64,000 nt of DNA from contig CM067556.1 of the NCBI GenBank assembly GCA_034509755.1, forward strand, positions 38,362,045-38,426,044, in the 5' to 3' direction. The DNA comes from Anisodus tanguticus. Taxonomy: Eukaryota; Streptophyta; Magnoliopsida; Solanales; Solanaceae. Below are positions 60,685 to 64,000 of this stretch, piece by piece. The position numbers and the translations under genes were made by a program. The first letter of the stretch is position 1; each line of letters starts with the position of its first letter. A model generated the notes under the pieces. It was given only the letters and a program-made list of their open reading frames with translations. It did no database searches and was not told the DNA's origin.

Positions 60685-62694
60685 GTTACACCCCGTACTT
60701 TTGTTTACTAAGTTGTATAATAAGTTAGCCAATATAAGCTAGGAAAGAGAGACTAACTTTGAGGTTATGAGCACCTAAACCATGTTAAACGAGTGTCAAA
60801 TAGGTATCATATGGATTAGAGGTTAAACAAATCGAATGAATTGAGTTTCGACGAAGTCCGTCAAGTTGAGGAAGCTTTCTGCGTCGCATAAGCAGTATGC
60901 CTCACAGATGGGGCTGCATTTTGGGTAAAGATTTATGGGAAGTTTCTGCCTCAGAATGCATTTTGTTTTGCTCTAGCATAATGTGATATGCGACACAGAC
61001 CCAAATGCATATCAGAGGCGATGCAAATTTTTTTATCTCTATATAAAGCGGTGGAATATTTTGTGACTTCATTCTCACTCCCACCAGCTCTAAATTACCC
61101 TCAAATACTCTCCTATAGTCCCTCTATCAATTAAGAGTGTTTGTACAAGGTTTCAAGGTGATTCCATCCTTAAGTTTCCTTGAGGATCACATTGTTGCCT
61201 TCTTGATCTTGTAGTTGATTGGAATCTTCTTTTGGGTTGGAGGAAGATATTCGTTAGAGGGTGTTCTTTATAAGTAAGGTAAGGTTTTCCCCTCTCTTAA
61301 GTATACTTGGTTATATTCAAGTTGTTGCTAAATTATGGGGATGAGAAGGTTGCAAGATATCTTGTAAAAGTTATTTGTGATGTTATTATTGCATATTGGG
61401 ATGTTTTGAGATGTTCTTGAGCTAGTATATGTATAGAATCATGGAGAGTTAACTTTAAAATAATGTTGTTGTTGTGGTCATGTATTGTGAAGTGGAGAAG
61501 GAAAGATATGAGCGTTGGTTGGTGCTATAAGACGAGTTTGTCGCTCGGTACATCATAATATAATTTCTCCGTAGTTCACAAGGTTCTATTGTCATTTGAA
61601 AGTAGATTTTGGTGCCATATAATTTGGGTACTTGGCTGATTGTATCTAAGAGGCGATGAAATGTATGTAAAGGATATCCTTTTTTTTTTTTTTTTGCATG
61701 AGTCCTTAATCGAGATAGTGCGGCTAAATGTACAAAGAAATGCCATTCATAGAGAATTCATATCTACGCTATTCTTGACATTCCTATAGTATTCTCCATT
61801 TTTGAGAGCGTACTCCTAGTTTAGTAGTGTTGCTCGTATGGCTAGGAGATAAGAAATTATGATTATAGAGTTATACACTTGCCTACGACTACATATTTAT
61901 TTTGTTGCCTTCGGGGCTATACATATGCACGCTTGCCTTTATAGCCTTACATGTTGTTGCCTTTATGGCTATATTGCTTTCGGGGTATATTGTTACATTC
62001 GGGGCTATTTACATTCACACTGAGCTTTACCCGAGGCCGATTAGTTTGTTGTAGTGTTAGTCAGTTGATAGGGGTCAGAGCGGGTAAGTATACTTACACC
62101 TCATCCTTGACTCCTCAGTGCACATTATGTATATCATGTATTTCTTTTCAGTTCAGTTATTTAGTTATCTTACATATTCAGTACATTATCTCGTAATGAT
62201 GTCCTTTTTGACGGGGATGCTGAATTCATGCCCATAGGTCCAGACAGGCAGTCGAAGAGACCTTCCCGGTAGGCAGAGCCAAGTATCAGCGTGGTTGGTA
62301 AGCTCCATCTCATTCGGAGTTACCAAGTCCAGATTTTGAAAGTCTTTTGTTTACATATGCACATGATGGGTAGGTCGGGCCTTGTCTCGACTACAATATA
62401 ATTATGATTTTTCCTAGAGGCTTGTAGACTTGTTCTGTATGTACATTATGTCATCACATCGGCATTGACAACCTTGTATATATATGTTTTAGGTTTTATT
62501 GGTTGTAGATATGCATTATGTGTTTATATATAGTGATCCCATTGTGGCATGACAGTTTCATCTATAAATTATATAGTACGGCCTTGTCGGCCTAAATATT
62601 TGCGATGATTCAGGTTATATGAGTTATAGTTGGTACGCTCAGGTCAAGTAAGGCATCGGGTGGCGGCCACGCCTCCCCAGGTTGCATCGTGACA
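60685..62694 (+). repeat. G5 5' LTR
   Basis: About 2010 bp from GTTACACCCCG (usual TG changed to GG) to CATCGTGACA. In order: GCGTCGCAT/ATGCGACAC-type repeats (60880-61022), TATA box 61039-61048, AAG/GTAAGG (GT at 61279), a poly(T) run 61680-61695, CAGTACATTATCTCGTAATG (62179-62198), the GGCCTTGTCGGCC motif near 62582. No genes. Confidence 0.85.
61039..61048 (+). promoter_or_regulatory. TATA box of G5 LTR
   Basis: TCTATATAAAG follows the last short repeat and precedes a C/T-rich leader (CATTCTCACTCCCACC). The distance to the donor-like GT at 61279 is 238 bases, as in G3. Confidence 0.65.
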
Positions 62695-62698
62695 AACT

Positions 62699-62710
62699 TG
62701 GTATCAGAGC
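62699..62710 (+). other. G5 primer binding site
   Basis: TGGTATCAGAGC, identical to the initiator-Met PBS of plant gypsy elements, 4 bases after the LTR end. Confidence 0.9.
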
Positions 62711-62940
62711 AGGTCTGTCGTAGGGAATCTACAAACCATTTTTAGTAGTCTTTTTTATAAGTATGTTGTGCACCATATTATATAATTAGGAAGCTACAAA
62801 GAATTTAGGAGTTTGTTACCCTACTTTCAGATCTAAATCCTGTTGTAGAGTTAAGTCCTAAGAATTCTAGCATATACTTATGTTTGGATGTTATATACAT
62901 GGATGATAGTTACACGTAAGATAGCGACTAGCTAGAGGGC
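62711..62940 (+). other. G5 leader between PBS and gag
   Basis: Similar to the leader of G1 (530-760): TAGTCTTTTTTATAAGTATGTTGTGCACCA, AAGCTACAAAGAATTTAGGA. No ORF of its own. Confidence 0.6.
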
Positions 62941-64000
62941 TAATAAGACAACAAGTGAGGGTACTAGTAGAGCAACGCCACTCGAGGTGGCCTAGTTTAA
63001 GGCTTAGAATGAGACACCCTCACACTCGCCTCGAACTCTTCCTCCATCTAAAGAGATTCCCAAAGATGCACCACCACCAGTTCCTTCTCCCGTCCCATCA
63101 GATCAGGACTTAAGGAGTGAAATACACTTATTGGCTCATATTATAGTTGCTTAGCGTCAGCCTAGAGCACCATAAAGTGTAGGATCTTTTGAGGGCCCTG
63201 GAAGTTTGAGGGTCCCAGAGTTTTTTGGCTTTTAGTCCTCCATAGTTTACGGGGAAAAATCAATAAGAAGATCCCCAGGACTTTATTGACCAGCTCCATA
63301 GGGTCTTCCAAGTTATGCATGCTTTTGAGAGAGAGGAAGTTGAGTTAGAAACCTTCATATTACGAGACATATTTGTTCTTTGTTATGAAGGATGTGAGCA
63401 ATCTCGAGGATAAGAGGCACCTCCAGCAATTTGGGAGGAATTCTCATATGCTTTTATAAATCATTATATTCCACTGGAGATTCAAGAGGCCCGAGTTAAT
63501 TAGTTTTTTACCCTTCAGCAGGGGAATATGAGTGTTTGTGAGTATAGTCTTCGATTTGATTCCTTGGCGAGGTATGCTTCGGCTTTTTGTTATTCAATGT
63601 GGGCTAGGATTTATCAATTTATAGTAGGGCTTGCACTAGATTTATGTCGAGGCTTGTACCACAACTTCCATGTATGATAATATGAATATCTTTTGAATTT
63701 AGTTCTTCGCTCAGAATATAGATGACCGTCGATGTTGGCAATTGGTTATCGAGTGGATTAAGAGGGAGCAACATAAGAGAGAGTGACATATCGGTTATTT
63801 GGGAAATTCAAAAGGTGTTTTAGGTTAGGACAAGTCAGATGTCCACCCAAGACTCCGTCATCTCAGTCCAGGGTTATTGATCGAATCGTTATGTTATGTC
63901 GGGACCTGGTGAGAGCTCACGGGCATTAGGGTCATAGTGATAGAAGAGTTCAGGACAGATGAGATCAGTCCCTCTACATTGTGATATTTCTAGCATGGGG
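62941..64000 (+). pseudogene. G5 gag, broken, incomplete at the window edge
   Basis: An N-terminal Ser/Thr/Pro-rich part contains PPPVPSPVPSDQDLRSEI (63.07-63.12 kb), the same VPSDxDLR motif as G1. The capsid domain follows: DPQDFIDQLHRVFQVMHAFE-like (63.27-63.33 kb), EREEVELETFILRDI, PPAIWEEFSYAFINHYIP (63.42-63.47 kb), QQGNMSVCEYSLRFDSLARY and ARIYQFIVGLALDL (63.5-63.65 kb). These are the standard landmarks of the retrotransposon Gag family. Several TAG/TGA stops and frame changes occur. No zinc knuckle is read before 64000. Confidence 0.8.

Larger units (their letters stand above)
60684..64000 (+). mobile_element. Ty3/gypsy element G5, runs off the right edge
   Basis: Complete 5' LTR (60685-62694), perfect initiator-Met PBS, leader and decayed gag. 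It inserted into LTR B copy 2. The end is not in the window. Gag has several stops, so it is unlikely to be active by itself. Confidence 0.85.

Noticed and set aside
1..64000. Endogenous pararetrovirus sequences, common in Solanaceae
   Set aside because: No movement-protein, coat-protein or caulimovirus-type RT motif was seen; all readable RT, integrase and Gag pieces fit gypsy/Ogre or L1 elements.

Overview
The window looks like nuclear DNA from a nightshade-family plant (Solanaceae), lying in a gene-free, repeat-dense part of a large genome. I see no host protein-coding gene, tRNA or rRNA. Reasons for Solanaceae: long Ty3/gypsy LTRs carrying a GGCCTTGTCGGCC motif and a CAGTAC..GTACTG block, which I recall from Solanaceae repeats; a TS/Au-type SINE with a TTG tail; an Ogre-type element; and two stretches that look like plant mitochondrial DNA. 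The species is not determinable by eye.

Almost all of 1-53427 is one old Ty3/gypsy element (G1, plus strand) filled with younger insertions. G1 begins inside its 5' LTR (1-511), has a PBS and the start of gag (to 786), and is then split by a minus-strand Ogre element (787-32538). Its gag resumes in the same reading frame at 32541, followed by ruined pol with a readable integrase (35.9-36.3 kb), a polypurine tract and the 3' LTR (37163-37460 plus 52024-53427). The Ogre holds an L1 LINE (1142-8156) in its 3' LTR, a minus-strand gypsy fragment G2 (8287-14226), its own gag (14.2-16.4 kb), a plus-strand gypsy G3 (16449-24894, 5-bp target duplication CAAAT), ORF1 with a DUF7745-like domain (25.5-27.7 kb), a tRNA-Arg-type PBS and a 4.3-kb 5' LTR (28212-32538).

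The 3' LTR of G1 is split by G4 (37461-52018, target duplication TTTTA), a minus-strand element with three ~2.8-kb LTRs separated by two ~0.31-kb internal regions that carry a PBS and no genes. The third LTR contains a mitochondrial-like insert (about 44.24-46.29 kb) and a 3428-bp hAT transposon (47285-50712, 22-bp perfect inverted repeats, 8-bp duplication CTATATAA) with a broken transposase. The first LTR still shows the empty hAT site.

From 53428 to the end: a gypsy LTR (53428-55508), AT-rich sequence with a perfect hairpin, a second mitochondrial-like insert (about 56.57-57.47 kb), a 105-bp direct repeat, an inverted copy of the same LTR family (59250-60683) holding a 5'-truncated SINE, and a last gypsy element G5 (LTR 60685-62694, perfect PBS, degraded gag) running off the right edge.

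Every coding region found is broken by stops or frameshifts. The value of the window is its order of events (nesting four deep, dated by target duplications) and the regulatory-looking structure shared among otherwise different LTRs: TATA box, short CpG-rich repeats, a splice-donor-like GGTAAG about 240 bp after the TATA box, and a conserved hairpin block.
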